Source of the DNA: Mycolicibacterium chubuense NBB4
GTDB lineage: Bacteria; Actinomycetota; Actinomycetes; Mycobacteriales; Mycobacteriaceae
DNA length: 64,000 nucleotides
Direction: 5' to 3'
Assembly: GCF_000266905.1 (NCBI RefSeq)
Contig: NC_018027.1
Coordinates: forward strand, 5,518,001 to 5,582,000
Below the pieces are notes generated by a model. That model was not told the origin of the DNA. It was given only the letters and a program-made list of their open reading frames with translations, and made no database searches. Both the position numbers and the translations under genes were made by a program. The stretch's first letter is position 1; each line of letters opens with the position of its first letter. Shown here piece after piece: positions 37,205-48,403 of this stretch.

Positions 37205-38950
37205 TCAGCGGTCCGGAGCCACCCGCGGACCGAAGCCCTCGGTGGTTTCGCCGACCTCGGCATGTCGCCCGACGTGCGCCTCCTCGCGCATCCGCCGGAT
37301 CATGTGCGGGTAATGCAGCTCGAACGCGGGCCGCTCGGAACGGATCCGCGGCAGCTCGGTGAAGTTGTGCCGCGGCGGCGGGCAACTGGTCGCCCACTCC
37401 AGCGAGTTGCCGTAACCCCACGGATCGTCGACGGTCACCGGTTCGCCGTAGCGCCAGCTCTTGAACACGTTCCACACGAACGGCAGCATCGACAGAGCCA
37501 GGATGAACGCCCCGATCGTCGACACGACGTTGAGCGGCTGGAACCCGTCAGAAGGCAGATAGTCGGCATAGCGGCGCGGCATCCCCATGTTGCCCAGCCA
37601 GTGCTGCACCAGGAACGTGGTGTGGAAACCGATGAACGTCAGCCAGAAATGCAGCTTGCCCAGCTTCTCGTCGAGCAGCCGGCCGGTCATCTTCGGGAAC
37701 CAGAAGTAGATGCCGCCGTACGTCGCGAACACGATGGTGCCGAACAGCACGTAGTGGAAGTGTGCGACGACGAAATAGCTGTCGGTGACGTGGAAGTCCA
37801 GCGGCGGGCTGGCGAGCATCACCCCGGTCAGTCCGCCGAGCAGGAAGGTCGCCAGGAAGCCGATGGAGAACAGCATCGGGGTCTCCAGCGTGATCTGGCC
37901 CTTCCACATGGTTCCGATCCAGTTGAAGAACTTGATGCCGGTGGGCACCGCGATGAGATAGGTGGTGAACGAGAAGAACGGCAGCAGCACCGCACCTGTG
38001 GCGAACATGTGGTGGGCCCACACCACGACCGACAGGGCGCCGATAGCGAGCGTCGCGTAGATCAACGTGGTGTACCCGAAGATCGGCTTACGGGAGAAGA
38101 CCGGGAAGATCTCGGTGACGATGCCGAAGAACGGCAGCGCCACGATGTACACCTCGGGATGGCCGAAGAACCAGAACAGGTGCTGCCAGAGGATCGCCCC
38201 GCCATTGGCGGCGTCGAACACGTGCGCGCCGAGGTGCCGGTCGGCGGCCAGTGCGAACAGCGCCGCCGTCAGGATGGGGAAGGCCATCAGGATCAGGATG
38301 GACGTCACCAGGATGTTCCAGGTGAAGATCGGCATCCGGAACATCGTCATGCCCGGCGCGCGCATGCACACCACGGTCGTGATCATGTTGACCGCGCCCA
38401 AGATGGTGCCCAGGCCGGCGACGATGAGGCCCATGATCCAGAGGTCCCCGCCCGCCCCCGGCGAGTGCACGGCGTCCGACAGGGGCGCATATGCCGTCCA
38501 CCCGAAGTCGGCGGCGCCGCCGGGGGTGATGAAACCGGCCATCGCGATCAGCCCGCCGAACAGGAACAGCCAGAACGAGAAGGCGTTCAGCCTCGGGAAC
38601 GCGACGTCGGGCGCCCCGATCTGCAGCGGCAGCACCAGATTCGCGAACCCGAACACGATCGGGGTGGCGTAGAGCAGCAGCATGATCGTGCCGTGCATCG
38701 TGAACAGCTGGTTGTACTGCTCGTTGGACAGGAACTGCAGACCCGGCGAGGCGAGCTCGGTGCGCATCAGCAGCGCCATCAACCCGCCGATGAAGAAGAA
38801 CGCGAAGCAGGTGACGCAGTACATGATGCCGATCAGCTTGTGATCGGTGGTGGTCACGAGCTTGTAGATCAGGTTGCCCCTGGGCCCCAGGCGGGCCGGG
38901 AAAGGCCGTCGCGGCTCGAGGGTGAGCAGGTGCGGAGCTTCTACGGCCAT
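37205..38950 (-). CDS. ctaD: Cytochrome c oxidase subunit I (aa3 type)
   Basis: Catalytic subunit of cytochrome aa3 (581 residues, 12 membrane helices). Heme and copper ligands are visible: [10 protein letters not shown] (low-spin heme His), GHPEVY (CuB His and cross-linked Tyr), WAHHMF (CuB His pair) and [11 protein letters not shown] (heme a3 and heme a His). All conserved, so it should be active. No subunit II, III or heme-biosynthesis gene adjoins it. In M. tuberculosis ctaD lies far from leuS, so this may be a relocated or second copy. It is 126 bp downstream of leuS. Confidence 0.96.
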   Translation of the reverse strand: MAVEAPHLLTLEPRRPFPARLGPRGNLIYKLVTTTDHKLIGIMYCVTCFAFFFIGGLMALLMRTELASPGLQFLSNEQYNQLFTMHGTIMLLLYATPIVFGFANLVLPLQIGAPDVAFPRLNAFSFWLFLFGGLIAMAGFITPGGAADFGWTAYAPLSDAVHSPGAGGDLWIMGLIVAGLGTILGAVNMITTVVCMRAPGMTMFRMPIFTWNILVTSILILMAFPILTAALFALAADRHLGAHVFDAANGGAILWQHLFWFFGHPEVYIVALPFFGIVTEIFPVFSRKPIFGYTTLIYATLAIGALSVVVWAHHMFATGAVLLPFFSFTTYLIAVPTGIKFFNWIGTMWKGQITLETPMLFSIGFLATFLLGGLTGVMLASPPLDFHVTDSYFVVAHFHYVLFGTIVFATYGGIYFWFPKMTGRLLDEKLGKLHFWLTFIGFHTTFLVQHWLGNMGMPRRYADYLPSDGFQPLNVVSTIGAFILALSMLPFVWNVFKSWRYGEPVTVDDPWGYGNSLEWATSCPPPRHNFTELPRIRSERPAFELHYPHMIRRMREEAHVGRHAEVGETTEGFGPRVAPDR

Positions 38951-39076
38951 GGGTTCTCCTCGGCTGCGGCGGAACAGGCCGCGGCCGGTTACCCGAAGTG
39001 AGGCGGGTTACACGGGATTCTTCGCGAATCTGGCGCGCTCGCGCACCGGGGAGGTCACTCTGTGCGCCGGAATCGC

Positions 39077-41944
39077 TCAGACCACCACGTTGACCAGCCG
39101 GCCGGCGACGACGATGACCTTCTTCGGCGTCCGTCCGTCCAGGAAGGCGAGGACCTTCTCGTCCGCCAGCGCGGCCGCCTCGACGGTGTCCGCGCCGGCG
39201 TCGGCCGCGATGGTGACGCGGCCCCGGACCTTGCCGTTGACCTGCACCGGGTACTCGACGGTGTCCTCGACCAGGTAGCGCTCGTCGGCGACGGGGAACG
39301 GTCCGTGAGCCAGCGACGCCTCGTGCCCCAGTCGCATCCACAGCTCCTCCGCCAGGTGCGGCGCCAGCGGGGCGACCATGAGCACGAGCGGCTCGAGCGC
39401 GGCACGCGCCGTCACCCCTTGTTTGGTGAGGTGGTTGGTGTACTCGATGAGCTTGGCGGCCGCGGTGTTGTTGCGCAGTGCCGCGTAGTCGTCGGCCGTC
39501 CCGGCGATCGTGCGGTGCAGCAGCCGCAGCGTCTCGTCGTCGAGCGGGTCGTCGGTCACCCGCGGCACTCCGCATTCCTCGTCGACGACCAACCGCCACA
39601 CCCGCTGCAGGAAGCGGTGCGCGCCGACGACGTCCTTGGTCGCCCACGGCCGCGACGCCTCCAACGGCCCCATCGACATCTCGTAGACACGCAGTGTGTC
39701 GGCGCCGTAGTTGTCGCAGATCTCGTCCGGTGACACCGAGTTCTTCAGGCTCTTGCCGATCTTGCCGAACTCCTGGTTGACCTCGATTTCACCGTCCGGC
39801 CCGGCCCAGTAGAACTTTCCGTCGCGCTCGCTCACCTCGGCCGCCGGCACATAGGAGCCGCGGGCATCGGTGTAGGCGAACGCCTGGATGTACCCCTGGT
39901 TCACCAGCCTCCGGTAGGGCTCCCGTGAGCTGACGTGGCCGAGGTCGTAGAGCACCTTGTGCCAGAAGCGCGAGTACAGCAGGTGCAGCACCGCGTGCTC
40001 GACGCCGCCGACGTAGAGGTCGACACCGCCAGGGTCGTTCGGGCCGTGCTCGGCGGGCCGCGGACCCATCCAGTACGCCTCGTTCTCCTTGGCGCACATC
40101 GCTTCCTTGTTGTGCGGGTCGGTGTAGCGCAACTCGTACCAGGAGCTGCCCGCCCACTGCGGCATGACGTTGGTGTCGCGGGTGTAGCTCTTGAAACCGT
40201 CCCCGAGGTCGAGTTCGACGTTCACCCAGTCGGAGACCTTCGCCAGCGGCGGCGACGGCTCGCTGTCGGCGTCGTTCGGGTCGAACAACACCGGCGAGTA
40301 ATCCGGTACGTCGGGCAGCTCCACCGGCAGCAGCTCGTCCGGCAGCGGATGGGCCCGCCCGTCGGCGTCGTAGACGATCGGGAACGGCTCTCCCCAGTAG
40401 CGCTGCCGCGCGAAAAGCCAGTCCCGCAGCTTGTATTCGATCCTGGCCCGGCCGCGACCGTCGGCGGTGAGCCGCTCGGTCATCGCCTCTTTGGCCGCTG
40501 CGACGTCCATGCCGTCGAGGAAGCCGGAGTTCACCAGCAGGCCGTCACCGGTGTAGGCCTCCTGCGAAATATCTCCTCCGGCAACCACTTCCACGATCGG
40601 CAGGCCGAACTCCGTCGCGAAGTCCCAGTCGCGCTGGTCGCCGCCGGGAACCGCCATGATCGCGCCGGTGCCGTAGCCGGCCAACACGTAATCGGCGATG
40701 AACACCGGAACCTGTTGACCGTCGGCCGGATTGACGGCGTAGGCGCCGAGGAACACCCCGGTCTTGGTCTTGTTCTCCTGACGCTCCAGGTCCGACTTCG
40801 CCGCGATCGCGGTCCGGTAGGCGGCCACCGCGTCGCGCGGCGTGGCGGCGCCGTACGTCCACCGCGAATCCACCTCCGCCGGCCATTCGTCGGCGACGAG
40901 GCGATCCACCAGGTCGTGTTCCGGCGCCAGCACCAGATACGTCGCCCCGAACAGCGTGTCCGGCCGGGTGGTGAACACCTCGACGTCGCCGGCGTCGGTG
41001 CCGAACAGAACGCTGGCGCCGGTGGAGCGGCCGATCCAGTTGCGCTGCATGGTCTTGACCTTCTCCGGCCACTCCAGCGCGTCGAGATCCTCGAGCAGCC
41101 GGTCGGAGTAGGCGGTGATGCGCATCATCCACTGTCGCAATCGCTTTCGAAAGACCGGGAAATTGCCGCGCTCGCTGCGGCCGTCCGCGGTGACCTCCTC
41201 GTTGGCCAGCACGGTGCCCAGCCCCGGACACCAGTTGACCACCGAATCGGCCAGATAGACCAGCCGGTGGGAGTCGACGACGTCGGCACGCTCGCCCGCG
41301 TCGAGCTCGGCCCAGGACCGGCCGTCGCCGACCGCTCTGGTGCCCGACTCGAATTCGGCGATCAGCTCGCCGATCGGCCGCGCCGTGTTCGCGGCCGGAT
41401 CGAACCAGGCGTTGTAGATCTGCAGGAAGATCCATTGCGTCCACTTGTAGAAGTCGACGTCGGTGGTCGAGAAGCTGCGCCGTGTGTCGTGGCCGAGGCC
41501 GAGCCGGCCGAGCTGGCGGCGGAAGTTGACGATGTTGGCCTCGGTGCGGGTGCGGGGATGGGTGCCCGTCTGGATGGCGTACTGCTCGGCAGGCAGACCG
41601 AAAGCGTCGAATCCCAACGCGTGCAACACATTACGACCGGTCATCCGGTAGTAGCGGGCGTACACGTCGGTCGCGATGTAGCCCAGGGGGTGTCCGACGT
41701 GCAACCCCTCCCCGGACGGGTAGGGGAACATGTCCTGGACGAACATCTTGTCGGTGGGAACCGGGCTCCCATCGGCCGGTGCGAGCGACCCGACCGGATT
41801 GGCCACGTTGAACGTCCCGGACTCGGTCCACCGGTGCTGCCACGTCCGCTCGATGGCGCCGGCGAGCTCCGCGGTGTAGCGGTGCTGCGGGGCGTCGGCG
41901 GCGGCGGCGGACGAGGACTGGGTTCCAGCCGGCGTTTCGGTCAC
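39077..41944 (-). CDS. leuS: Leucyl-tRNA synthetase
   Basis: Class I synthetase charging tRNA-Leu (955 residues; tuberculosis enzyme about 969). It has the HIGH-like HVGHPLGY motif, a CP1 editing domain with the usual Thr-rich pocket ([17 protein letters not shown]), and the KMSKS-like KIGKSLKNS. The C-terminal anticodon and tRNA-binding domains are intact. GTG at 41944 is fixed by TACCCT 6 nt upstream. It is divergent from the Mtc28-like antigen gene. Confidence 0.98.
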   Translation of the reverse strand: MTETPAGTQSSSAAAADAPQHRYTAELAGAIERTWQHRWTESGTFNVANPVGSLAPADGSPVPTDKMFVQDMFPYPSGEGLHVGHPLGYIATDVYARYYRMTGRNVLHALGFDAFGLPAEQYAIQTGTHPRTRTEANIVNFRRQLGRLGLGHDTRRSFSTTDVDFYKWTQWIFLQIYNAWFDPAANTARPIGELIAEFESGTRAVGDGRSWAELDAGERADVVDSHRLVYLADSVVNWCPGLGTVLANEEVTADGRSERGNFPVFRKRLRQWMMRITAYSDRLLEDLDALEWPEKVKTMQRNWIGRSTGASVLFGTDAGDVEVFTTRPDTLFGATYLVLAPEHDLVDRLVADEWPAEVDSRWTYGAATPRDAVAAYRTAIAAKSDLERQENKTKTGVFLGAYAVNPADGQQVPVFIADYVLAGYGTGAIMAVPGGDQRDWDFATEFGLPIVEVVAGGDISQEAYTGDGLLVNSGFLDGMDVAAAKEAMTERLTADGRGRARIEYKLRDWLFARQRYWGEPFPIVYDADGRAHPLPDELLPVELPDVPDYSPVLFDPNDADSEPSPPLAKVSDWVNVELDLGDGFKSYTRDTNVMPQWAGSSWYELRYTDPHNKEAMCAKENEAYWMGPRPAEHGPNDPGGVDLYVGGVEHAVLHLLYSRFWHKVLYDLGHVSSREPYRRLVNQGYIQAFAYTDARGSYVPAAEVSERDGKFYWAGPDGEIEVNQEFGKIGKSLKNSVSPDEICDNYGADTLRVYEMSMGPLEASRPWATKDVVGAHRFLQRVWRLVVDEECGVPRVTDDPLDDETLRLLHRTIAGTADDYAALRNNTAAAKLIEYTNHLTKQGVTARAALEPLVLMVAPLAPHLAEELWMRLGHEASLAHGPFPVADERYLVEDTVEYPVQVNGKVRGRVTIAADAGADTVEAAALADEKVLAFLDGRTPKKVIVVAGRLVNVVV

Positions 41945-41950
41945 GCCACC

Positions 41951-41956
41951 AGGGTA
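41951..41956 (-). promoter_or_regulatory. leuS: -10 box of leuS
   Basis: TACCCT on the minus strand, 6 nt before GTG at 41944; predicts a leaderless leuS mRNA. Confidence 0.5.
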
Positions 41957-42116
41957 TAAGCCACCGATCCTGCGCTTTCCCGGCCACGGCATGTCTCGGT
42001 TCCGTTGCGGATGCGTCAGGGCTTGGTTCCAGGTCGGTCGCAGGGCTGGTGACCGCGCAACGGCCGTGGATACATTTCTCGCCTGACACGGGAGAGGATT
42101 GGGAGGACGTGACGCG

Positions 42117-43076
42117 ATGAGCGAAAACGCCCGCCGCTGGCGGGTTCTGGCAGGAGGCATAGGGGCTTGCGCCGCCGGTGTCGCCGGTGTGCTCGGCCTC
42201 GCGGGCACGACGGCGTCGGCGCAGCCGATGCTCCCGCCACCGCCCGCGCCCGCTCCCGCGACCGTCACGCAGACGGTCACGGTCACCCCCAACGCAGCGC
42301 CCGCGCCGGCGGTCGGCCAGCCTCCTGTGACCGGCGCCACGGGCGGGGCGGCCGCGGTGCCCGCCGGCGTCAGCGCCCCCGTGGTCACTCCGCCGGCGCT
42401 GCCGACCATCGTGCCCGCGAGTTCGGGGACGCTCACCGACTACTTCGCCGGCAAGGGCGTCACGCTGCAACCTCAGTCCAGCCGCGACTTCCGCGCGCTG
42501 AACATCGTGCTGCCCATGCCGCGGGGCTGGGAGCACATTCCCGACCCGAACGTCCCCGACGCGTTCGCGGTGATCGCGGACCGGGTCGGCGGCAACGGGC
42601 TGTACTCGTCGAACGCCCAGATCGTGGTGTACAAGCTGGTCGGTCAATTCGACCCCAAAGAGGCCATCAGCCACGGCCTGATCGACGCCCAGCAGCTGCC
42701 GGCCTGGCGGTCGACCGACGCCTCGCTCGCGGACTTCGGCGGGATGCCGTCCTCACTGATCGAGGGCACCTACCGCGAGAACAACATGACGCTGAACACG
42801 TCTCGGCGACATGTCATCGCGACCGTCGGCCCGGACCATTACCTGGTGTCCCTGGCGGTCACCACCAGCATCGATCAGGTGGTCGCGGCGGCGGACGCCA
42901 CCGATGCCATCGTCAAGGGCTTCAAGGTCAGCGTGCCGTCGGCCGTTCCCGCCGCCCCGCCGCCGCCCGTTCCCGGTGTGCCGCCCGTGCCGCCGGCGCC
43001 GGGCGCACCGGCTCCCCCAGCTCCCGGCGTCCCCGCCGCGGCTCCCCCGCCACAGCTGTTGGGATTGCAGGGATAA
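42117..43076 (+). CDS. Secreted proline-rich antigen (Mtc28/LpqN-LpqT family)
   Basis: Exported protein of 319 residues corresponding to the 28-kDa antigen Rv0040c. A signal peptide (cleavage near TASA-QP, about residue 34) lacks a lipobox Cys. A Pro/Ala/Val-rich segment (35-105) leads to the LpqN/LpqT domain (about 110-275; [20 protein letters not shown] and [20 protein letters not shown]), then a Pro-rich tail. Function unknown; the family is surface-exposed and immunogenic. GGAGGA lies upstream of the ATG. A strong hairpin follows. Confidence 0.9.
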   Translation: MSENARRWRVLAGGIGACAAGVAGVLGLAGTTASAQPMLPPPPAPAPATVTQTVTVTPNAAPAPAVGQPPVTGATGGAAAVPAGVSAPVVTPPALPTIVPASSGTLTDYFAGKGVTLQPQSSRDFRALNIVLPMPRGWEHIPDPNVPDAFAVIADRVGGNGLYSSNAQIVVYKLVGQFDPKEAISHGLIDAQQLPAWRSTDASLADFGGMPSSLIEGTYRENNMTLNTSRRHVIATVGPDHYLVSLAVTTSIDQVVAAADATDAIVKGFKVSVPSAVPAAPPPPVPGVPPVPPAPGAPAPPAPGVPAAAPPPQLLGLQG

Positions 43077-43082
43077 CGACGT

Positions 43083-43116
43083 CGTCCCCCGGGCGAAGCC
43101 TGGCGCCCGGGGGACG
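43083..43116 (+). terminator. Hairpin terminator after the Mtc28-like gene
   Basis: Perfect 13-bp GC-rich stem (43083-43095 with 43104-43116) and 8-nt loop, 7 bp past the stop codon. No U-tract, as usual here. Confidence 0.8.
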
Positions 43117-43136
43117 GCGGCCCAACCCGCAGGCCG

Positions 43137-43142
43137 TATCCT
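43137..43142 (+). promoter_or_regulatory. -10 box of the small membrane-protein gene
   Basis: TATCCT, 7 nt before ATG 43150, supports a leaderless start there. Confidence 0.5.
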
Positions 43143-43149
43143 CGTGGCC

Positions 43150-43506
43150 ATGATCGTGGCGGCGGTGGTGTGTCTGTGCGCGGCCGTCGCGACCGCGCTG
43201 TCGGGTGTGTGGTCGCTAACGCGGCCCGCCTCCGCGGATTACGTGCACTCGGTGCTGCGCGGTGTGGCGCCCACCCAGCTCGCCGCGGCCGTCATGCTCG
43301 CGGCCGGTTCTGCGGTCGCGTTCTTCGCCGTCCCGCCGACGTCGATCGCCGTGGTCGGCCTGTGTGTCGTCGGAGCGGTCGGCACGGTGGCCGCCGGGTG
43401 CTGGCAAAGCGCCAAGGCCGTCGCGCGCACCAACGCCGCACAGGCTGCGGGCGGTTCCGAGGGCTGCGCCGGCGCGTGCGCGAGCTGCACGCTGTCCTGC
43501 GGCTAG
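43150..43506 (+). CDS. Small membrane protein with Cys-rich tail (Rv0039c type)
   Basis: Protein of 118 residues with three hydrophobic segments (about 1-22, 42-62 and 66-84) and a cytosolic or exposed tail carrying C-x3-C-x2-C-x3-C (GCAGACASCTLSCG). The cysteine spacing could bind a metal or form disulphides; no function is known. Start taken from the -10 box. Confidence 0.75.
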   Translation: MIVAAVVCLCAAVATALSGVWSLTRPASADYVHSVLRGVAPTQLAAAVMLAAGSAVAFFAVPPTSIAVVGLCVVGAVGTVAAGCWQSAKAVARTNAAQAAGGSEGCAGACASCTLSCG

Positions 43507-43507
43507 C

Positions 43508-44116
43508 TCAGTTGCGGCTGACGTCGATGGGATGGGTGGCCAGCAGCGACAGCGGCATCGGCTGGCGGCGCAGCACCCGCGCCCACAGGTCGACCCGGGG
43601 CTCGACCAGCACGTCAGAGGGCAACGCGGACAGCACGATCCAATCGTCGCGCTCGATCTCACCCTCCAGCTGACCGATCGTCCAGCCCGAGTATCCGGCG
43701 AAGATCCGCACGCCCTCGACGACCGGTGCGACGGAATCCGGATCGGCGTCGAGGTCCACCATCACCATGCGGCCCTGGACGTGCCGCAGCCCCGCGACAC
43801 CCCTGGCGTCCGCGCCGACGCGCAGCGTGCCCAGACACAGCGCGGCGTCCCGCTTGACCGGGCCGCCGATGAACATCGTCTTGGGTTTGGTCGCCAGCTT
43901 CGCCCACTGCGGCAACACGTTGTACACCGCCGTCTCGCTGGGCCGGTTGAGCACGACGCCGAGGGTGCCGCCGTCGTTGTGCTCGACGACATAGATCACG
44001 CTGCGCCGGAACGTCGGTTCCAGCAGGTCGGTGTTCGCCAGCAGCAGCGTGCCCGAGCGCACCCGCGGAGCCACGGGTGCGTCCCTGAAGTCCTCCGGGT
44101 CGTCTGGCTGCGCCAC
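43508..44116 (-). CDS. YqgE/AlgH family protein
   Basis: DUF179 protein of 202 residues (Rv0038 type). Signature stretches are [40 protein letters not shown] and [19 protein letters not shown]. The family is widespread, folds as a compact alpha/beta domain and has no settled function. It is convergent with the small membrane-protein gene, 1 bp apart, and divergent from the MFS gene. Confidence 0.93.
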   Translation of the reverse strand: MAQPDDPEDFRDAPVAPRVRSGTLLLANTDLLEPTFRRSVIYVVEHNDGGTLGVVLNRPSETAVYNVLPQWAKLATKPKTMFIGGPVKRDAALCLGTLRVGADARGVAGLRHVQGRMVMVDLDADPDSVAPVVEGVRIFAGYSGWTIGQLEGEIERDDWIVLSALPSDVLVEPRVDLWARVLRRQPMPLSLLATHPIDVSRN

Positions 44117-44240
44117 CCGACCATCATGTCACCACCACGCACGATGGTGGCGAACAACCGCTGCCCGTGAGGATATTTGTACTGTGGGTCGGGTCGCCGA
44201 CCGCCGCGCCACCCCAGCCCGCCAACAGGACGTGAAATCC

Positions 44241-45524
44241 GTGCCCGACAACCGCGCACCCCGCGCCGTGTGGCGCTCGGTGGTCGCATTGCCGGAGTTC
44301 CGGCGTCTGCTGGAGTTGCGGGCGGTCAGCCAGTTCGGCGACGGGTTGTTCCAGGCCGGGCTCGCGGGGGGATTGCTGTTCAACCCCGAGCGGGCCGCGG
44401 GACCCTGGCAGATCGCCGCGTCGTTTGCCGTGCTGTTCCTGCCGTACTCGCTGCTCGGGCCGTTCGCCGGCGCCCTGCTGGATCGCTGGGACCGCCGACT
44501 GGTGCTGATCGCCGCCAACTGGGGCCGGCTGGCACTGGTGGTCGGCGTCGGCACGCTGCTGGCCTTCGGGATCGGTGACCTGCCGATTCTGCTGGGCGCG
44601 TTGATCGTCAACGGGCTCACCCGGTTCGTGTCCTCGGGCCTGTCCGCCGCGCTGCCACACGTGGTGCCGCGCGACCAGGTCGTGGCGATGAACTCGATCG
44701 CGACGGCCACTGGCGGAGCCGCCGCGTTCTTCGGCGCGAACTTCATGCTGGTGCCGCGGTTCCTGTTCGGGGCCAACGACTCCGGTGCCTCGGTGATCAT
44801 CCTGCTGGTGACGGCGCCGGTGGCCCTGGCGCTGTGGCTGTCGGTGCGGTTCCCCCCGCGCATGCTCGGACCCGACGACAGCGCCCGCGCCGTGCACGGG
44901 TCGGTCGCTTACGCCGTGGCCACCGGCTGGGTGCACGGTGCCCGCACGGTGCTGTCCGTGCCGTCGGTGTCGGCGACGCTGGCCGGCCTGGCGGCCCACC
45001 GCATGGTGTTTGGTCTCAACACACTGCTGGTGCTGGTGATGGTGCGCCACAGCGACACCGCGTCGGTCGCGGGCCTGGGCACCGCGGCGGGATTCCTCGC
45101 CGCGGCGGGCACCGGCGCCTTTCTGGCCAACGTGGTCACTCCGTCGCTGGTCAAGCGGTGGGGCCGCTACGCGACACCCAACGGTGCCCTGGTGTTCGCC
45201 GCGGCCGTGCAGTTGTGCGGCGCGACGCTGAACCTCCCGGTGATGCTCGCGTGCGGGTTCCTGCTGGGTGCGGCGGGGCAGGTGGTCAAGCTGTGTGCCG
45301 ACACCGCGATGCAGATCGACGTCGACGATGCGCTGCGCGGGCACGTGTTCACGGTGCAGGACTCGTTGTTCTGGATGGCGTTCATCGTGGCGATCGCCGG
45401 CGCCGCCGCCCTCGTCCCGCCCGACGGCCGGTCGCCGGGCCTGGCGGTCGCAGGTACGGGCCTCTACCTGGCGGGCATGGCGGTGCACGCGACGGTCGGC
45501 CGTGGCAGCAGGCTGCGCCCGTAG
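44241..45524 (+). CDS. MFS transporter (Rv0037c type)
   Basis: Major facilitator of 427 residues with about 12 hydrophobic helices. The helix 2-3 loop reads [19 protein letters not shown], the MFS signature. The N-terminal sequence [20 protein letters not shown] resembles drug-efflux MFS (EmrB/MefA-like 12-TM). Substrate unknown. GTG at 44241 has AACAGGA 10 nt upstream; an in-frame GTG at 44184 is an alternative start. The next gene's promoter overlaps its stop. Confidence 0.85.
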   Translation: MPDNRAPRAVWRSVVALPEFRRLLELRAVSQFGDGLFQAGLAGGLLFNPERAAGPWQIAASFAVLFLPYSLLGPFAGALLDRWDRRLVLIAANWGRLALVVGVGTLLAFGIGDLPILLGALIVNGLTRFVSSGLSAALPHVVPRDQVVAMNSIATATGGAAAFFGANFMLVPRFLFGANDSGASVIILLVTAPVALALWLSVRFPPRMLGPDDSARAVHGSVAYAVATGWVHGARTVLSVPSVSATLAGLAAHRMVFGLNTLLVLVMVRHSDTASVAGLGTAAGFLAAAGTGAFLANVVTPSLVKRWGRYATPNGALVFAAAVQLCGATLNLPVMLACGFLLGAAGQVVKLCADTAMQIDVDDALRGHVFTVQDSLFWMAFIVAIAGAAALVPPDGRSPGLAVAGTGLYLAGMAVHATVGRGSRLRP

Positions 45525-45527
45525 AGT
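45522..45527 (+). promoter_or_regulatory. -10 box overlapping the MFS stop codon
   Basis: TAGAGT, 7 nt before ATG 45535; its TAG is also the stop codon of the MFS gene. Confidence 0.5.
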
Positions 45528-45534
45528 GACCCGC

Positions 45535-46320
45535 ATGGCCGGAGCAGCCCCGATCGTCGCCGATCTGCGTGCCGAGAGCGACGAGCTCGATGCGCTCGTC
45601 GCCGACCTCCCGCCCGAGACGTGGGCGACGCCGACCCCCGCGGAAGGCTGGACGATCGCCCATCAGATCGCGCACCTGCTGTGGACCGATCGGGTGGCAC
45701 TGATCTCGGTGACCGACGAGGCCGGCTTCGCCGATGTTCTCGCCCGGGCGGCCCGCAACCCGACCGGCTTCGTCGACGCCGGGGCCGAGGAGCTCGCGGC
45801 CGACCCGCCCGAGCGGCTGCTGGCGGACTGGCGCACCACCCGCCGCGCTCTGCACGACGCGCTGCTGACGGTGGCCGACGGCCGCAAGCTGCCGTGGTTC
45901 GGGCCGCCGATGAGCGCCGCGTCGATGGCCACCGCGCGGTTGATGGAGACCTGGGCGCATGGGCTCGACGTCGCCGACGCGCTCGGTGCCGTGCGGCAGC
46001 CGACAGCGCGGTTGCGCTCCATCGCCCACATCGGCGTGCGCACCCGGGACTTCGCATACACGGTGCACGGCCTGAACCCGCCGGCCGAACCGTTCCACGT
46101 GAAACTTTCTGCGCCGCAAGGCTCGTCTGAGCCCGAGTGGGTGTGGGGGCCCGAAGACGCCGCACAGCAGGTCACGGGATCGGCCGAGGACTTCTGCATG
46201 CTCGTCACGCAACGCCGGCCGCGCGCGGAGCTCGACGTCGTCGCCGTCGGCCCGGACGCCGAGCAGTGGCTCACCATCGCGCAGGCGTTCGCCGGACCGC
46301 CCGGCCCGGGCCGCGGCTGA
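45535..46320 (+). CDS. Maleylpyruvate isomerase-like / DinB-fold protein (Rv0036c type)
   Basis: Protein of 261 residues matching the TIGR03084-type actinobacterial family with an N-terminal mycothiol-dependent maleylpyruvate-isomerase fold (about 1-155). [10 protein letters not shown] (about 41-50) and [15 protein letters not shown] provide the histidines of the DinB-like metal site. A C-terminal SCP-like region (about 170-255) follows. Mycothiol-dependent chemistry is likely but substrate unknown. ATG 45535 chosen from the promoter; a GTG at 45526 is possible. Confidence 0.85.
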   Translation: MAGAAPIVADLRAESDELDALVADLPPETWATPTPAEGWTIAHQIAHLLWTDRVALISVTDEAGFADVLARAARNPTGFVDAGAEELAADPPERLLADWRTTRRALHDALLTVADGRKLPWFGPPMSAASMATARLMETWAHGLDVADALGAVRQPTARLRSIAHIGVRTRDFAYTVHGLNPPAEPFHVKLSAPQGSSEPEWVWGPEDAAQQVTGSAEDFCMLVTQRRPRAELDVVAVGPDAEQWLTIAQAFAGPPGPGRG

Positions 46321-46341
46321 CGGACCGCGCTCCCGCAACCG

Positions 46342-46803
46342 TCAGAGATAGTCGGCGCTGTCGGCCCGGCCGTCCCCGTCGGCGTCGCCGAGCCGCACAT
46401 CCCACCGCCCGTCGCCATCGGTGTCCACCCACGCCGCACCGGTGCCGACCGCCCGGTCGGCCAGCCCGTCCCCGTCGACGTCGGCCAACCTCTCCCCCGC
46501 CGTGCCGTCCCCGTCCAGATCGACCGGCGACCCCGCCGCAGGTTGCTCGACACCGTCGAGGGCGAACCAGCGCAGCGCCGCACCCCGGTCGGCGCTGCGC
46601 GCCCACGTGCCCGTTCCGTCGTCGGTGACATACGCCTCCGGAACCCCGTCGCCGTCGCGGTCCAGCACGGCGTGATCGGCCAGCCCGTCATGATCGAGGT
46701 CGGCGAGCAGATCGTCATTGCGGCCGTCGCCGTCGACGTCCAGGCCGACCGCATCCAGCACACCGTCTCCGTCGAGATCAGCGTCCGGGTCCGACGTCCA
46801 CAT
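46342..46803 (-). CDS. Asp-rich calcium-repeat-like protein
   Basis: Acidic protein of at least 153 residues built from repeats of the DxDGDGxxD type (for example DLDGDGVLDAVGLDVDGDG, DTDGDGRWDVRLGDADGDG), like thrombospondin-3/dockerin-style Ca-binding loops. No signal peptide is visible. The coding pattern continues upstream of the first ATG in frame (EYCLGDPDGSAT) to a CTG at 46842, so a non-AUG start just after the pcnA stop is possible. It follows pcnA by 45 bp in the same orientation. Function unknown; a structural or Ca-responsive role is a guess. Confidence 0.7.
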   Translation of the reverse strand: MWTSDPDADLDGDGVLDAVGLDVDGDGRNDDLLADLDHDGLADHAVLDRDGDGVPEAYVTDDGTGTWARSADRGAALRWFALDGVEQPAAGSPVDLDGDGTAGERLADVDGDGLADRAVGTGAAWVDTDGDGRWDVRLGDADGDGRADSADYL

Positions 46804-46848
46804 GGTCGCCGATCCGTCCGGGTCCCCCAGGCAGTACTCCAGACATCG

Positions 46849-48318
46849 TCAGACGCGCGGCTCGCCCTTCTCGTTCCACCACTTGACCAATTCCTCGACG
46901 GCCTCGTCGTGCTCGAGCGGTCCGCGGTCGAGGCGGAGTTCCTTCAGGTGGTTCCAGGCCTGGCCGACCTGCGGCCCCGCGGGTATGCCGAGAATCCGCA
47001 TGATCTCGTTGCCGTCCAGGTCCGGGCGCACCCGGGCCAGGTCCTCCTTGGCCGCCAGCTCGGCGATCCGGTGCTCGAGGTCGTCGTAGTTGGCCTGCAG
47101 CCGAGCGGCGCGGCGCTTGTTGCGCGTCGTGCAGTCGGCGCGCACCAGCTTGTGCAGCCGGTTCAGCAGTGGCCCCGCGTCGGTGACGTAGCGACGCACC
47201 GCGGAGTCGGTCCACCGCCCGTCGCCGTAGCCGTGGAACCGCAGGTGCAGGTACACCAGCTGCGACACGTCGTCGACCATCTGCTTGGAATACTTCAGCG
47301 CGCGCAGGCGCTTGCGCGTCATCTTCGCGCCGACGACCTCGTGGTGGTGGAAGCTGACCCCGCCGTCGGGTTCGTGTTTGCGGGTCGCGGGCTTGCCGAT
47401 GTCGTGCAGCAGCGCCGCCCAGCGCAGCACCAGGTCCGGCTCGCCGTCTTCCAGATCGATCGCCTGCCGCAGCACCGTCAGCGAATGCTGGTAGACGTCC
47501 TTGTGCTGGTGGTGCTCGTCGATGGCCATCCGCATCGCGCCGACCTCGGGCAACACCACGTCACCCAGCCCGCTGGCCACCATCAGGTCCACCCCGGCCA
47601 CCGGGTCCGTACCGAGCAACAGCTTGTCCAGCTCGGCGGCCACCCGTTCGACGGAGATGCGGCCCAGCTGCGGCGCCATCTCCTCCAGCGCGCGCCGGAC
47701 CCGCGGCGCCACCGTGAAGCCGAGCTGGGACACGAAGCGGGCCGCGCGCAGCATCCGCAGCGGGTCGTCGCCGAAGGACACCTCGGGCTCGGCGGGTGTG
47801 TCCAGCGCACCGGCCCGCAGCGCGGCCAGCCCGCCGAGCGGATCGAGGAACTCCGCCGGCCCCTCAGGCGTGATCCGCACCGCCATGGCGTTCACCGTGA
47901 AGTCGCGGCGCACCAGGTCGTCGGCGAGGTTGTCGCCGAAGCGCACCTCGGGGTGGCGCGAGACCTGGTCGTACGTGTCGGCACGGAACGTGGTGAGCTC
48001 GAGCCGGTCCTGGCCTTTGGCTACCCCCAGCGTGCCGAACGCGATGCCGGTGTCCCACACGGCGTCGGCCCAGCCCCGCAGGAACTCCTGCATCTGCTCG
48101 GGGCGGGCGTCGGTGGTGAAGTCCAGATCCGAGCCGAGCCGGCCGAGCAGGGCGTCGCGGACGCTACCCCCGACCAGATACAGCTCGTGGCCGCTGTCGG
48201 CGAACATCCGGCCGAGCCCACGCAGCACCTCACCGTGCTGGTTCAGCGACACCTGCGCGGCGGCCAGCAGTTCGGCGTCCGACGCACTGTCGATGCGGTC
48301 TCGGCTAGCTTCGGGCAC
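46849..48318 (-). CDS. pcnA: CCA tRNA nucleotidyltransferase
   Basis: Class II nucleotidyltransferase adding or repairing the 3'-CCA of tRNAs (489 residues). The head shows [13 protein letters not shown] and [12 protein letters not shown] (two metal-binding Asp); [11 protein letters not shown] and the neck [17 protein letters not shown] follow. An HD domain (HDIGKP) is fused at the C-terminal half, as in actinobacterial members annotated PcnA. GTG start at 48318. It is divergent from mutT4. Confidence 0.95.
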   Translation of the reverse strand: MPEASRDRIDSASDAELLAAAQVSLNQHGEVLRGLGRMFADSGHELYLVGGSVRDALLGRLGSDLDFTTDARPEQMQEFLRGWADAVWDTGIAFGTLGVAKGQDRLELTTFRADTYDQVSRHPEVRFGDNLADDLVRRDFTVNAMAVRITPEGPAEFLDPLGGLAALRAGALDTPAEPEVSFGDDPLRMLRAARFVSQLGFTVAPRVRRALEEMAPQLGRISVERVAAELDKLLLGTDPVAGVDLMVASGLGDVVLPEVGAMRMAIDEHHQHKDVYQHSLTVLRQAIDLEDGEPDLVLRWAALLHDIGKPATRKHEPDGGVSFHHHEVVGAKMTRKRLRALKYSKQMVDDVSQLVYLHLRFHGYGDGRWTDSAVRRYVTDAGPLLNRLHKLVRADCTTRNKRRAARLQANYDDLEHRIAELAAKEDLARVRPDLDGNEIMRILGIPAGPQVGQAWNHLKELRLDRGPLEHDEAVEELVKWWNEKGEPRV

Positions 48319-48390
48319 GTCCGGTGAGCCTACTGGTCACAGGCGTGTCACCTCCCGGCGAGTGCGGCGAGGACCGCTGTTCATGCCAGC

Positions 48391-48396
48391 TACTAT
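48391..48396 (+). promoter_or_regulatory. -10 box of mutT4
   Basis: TACTAT, 7 nt before GTG 48404, fits a leaderless mRNA and fixes the mutT4 start over the upstream in-frame ATG at 48383. Confidence 0.55.
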
Positions 48397-48403
48397 CGCT
48401 TGG

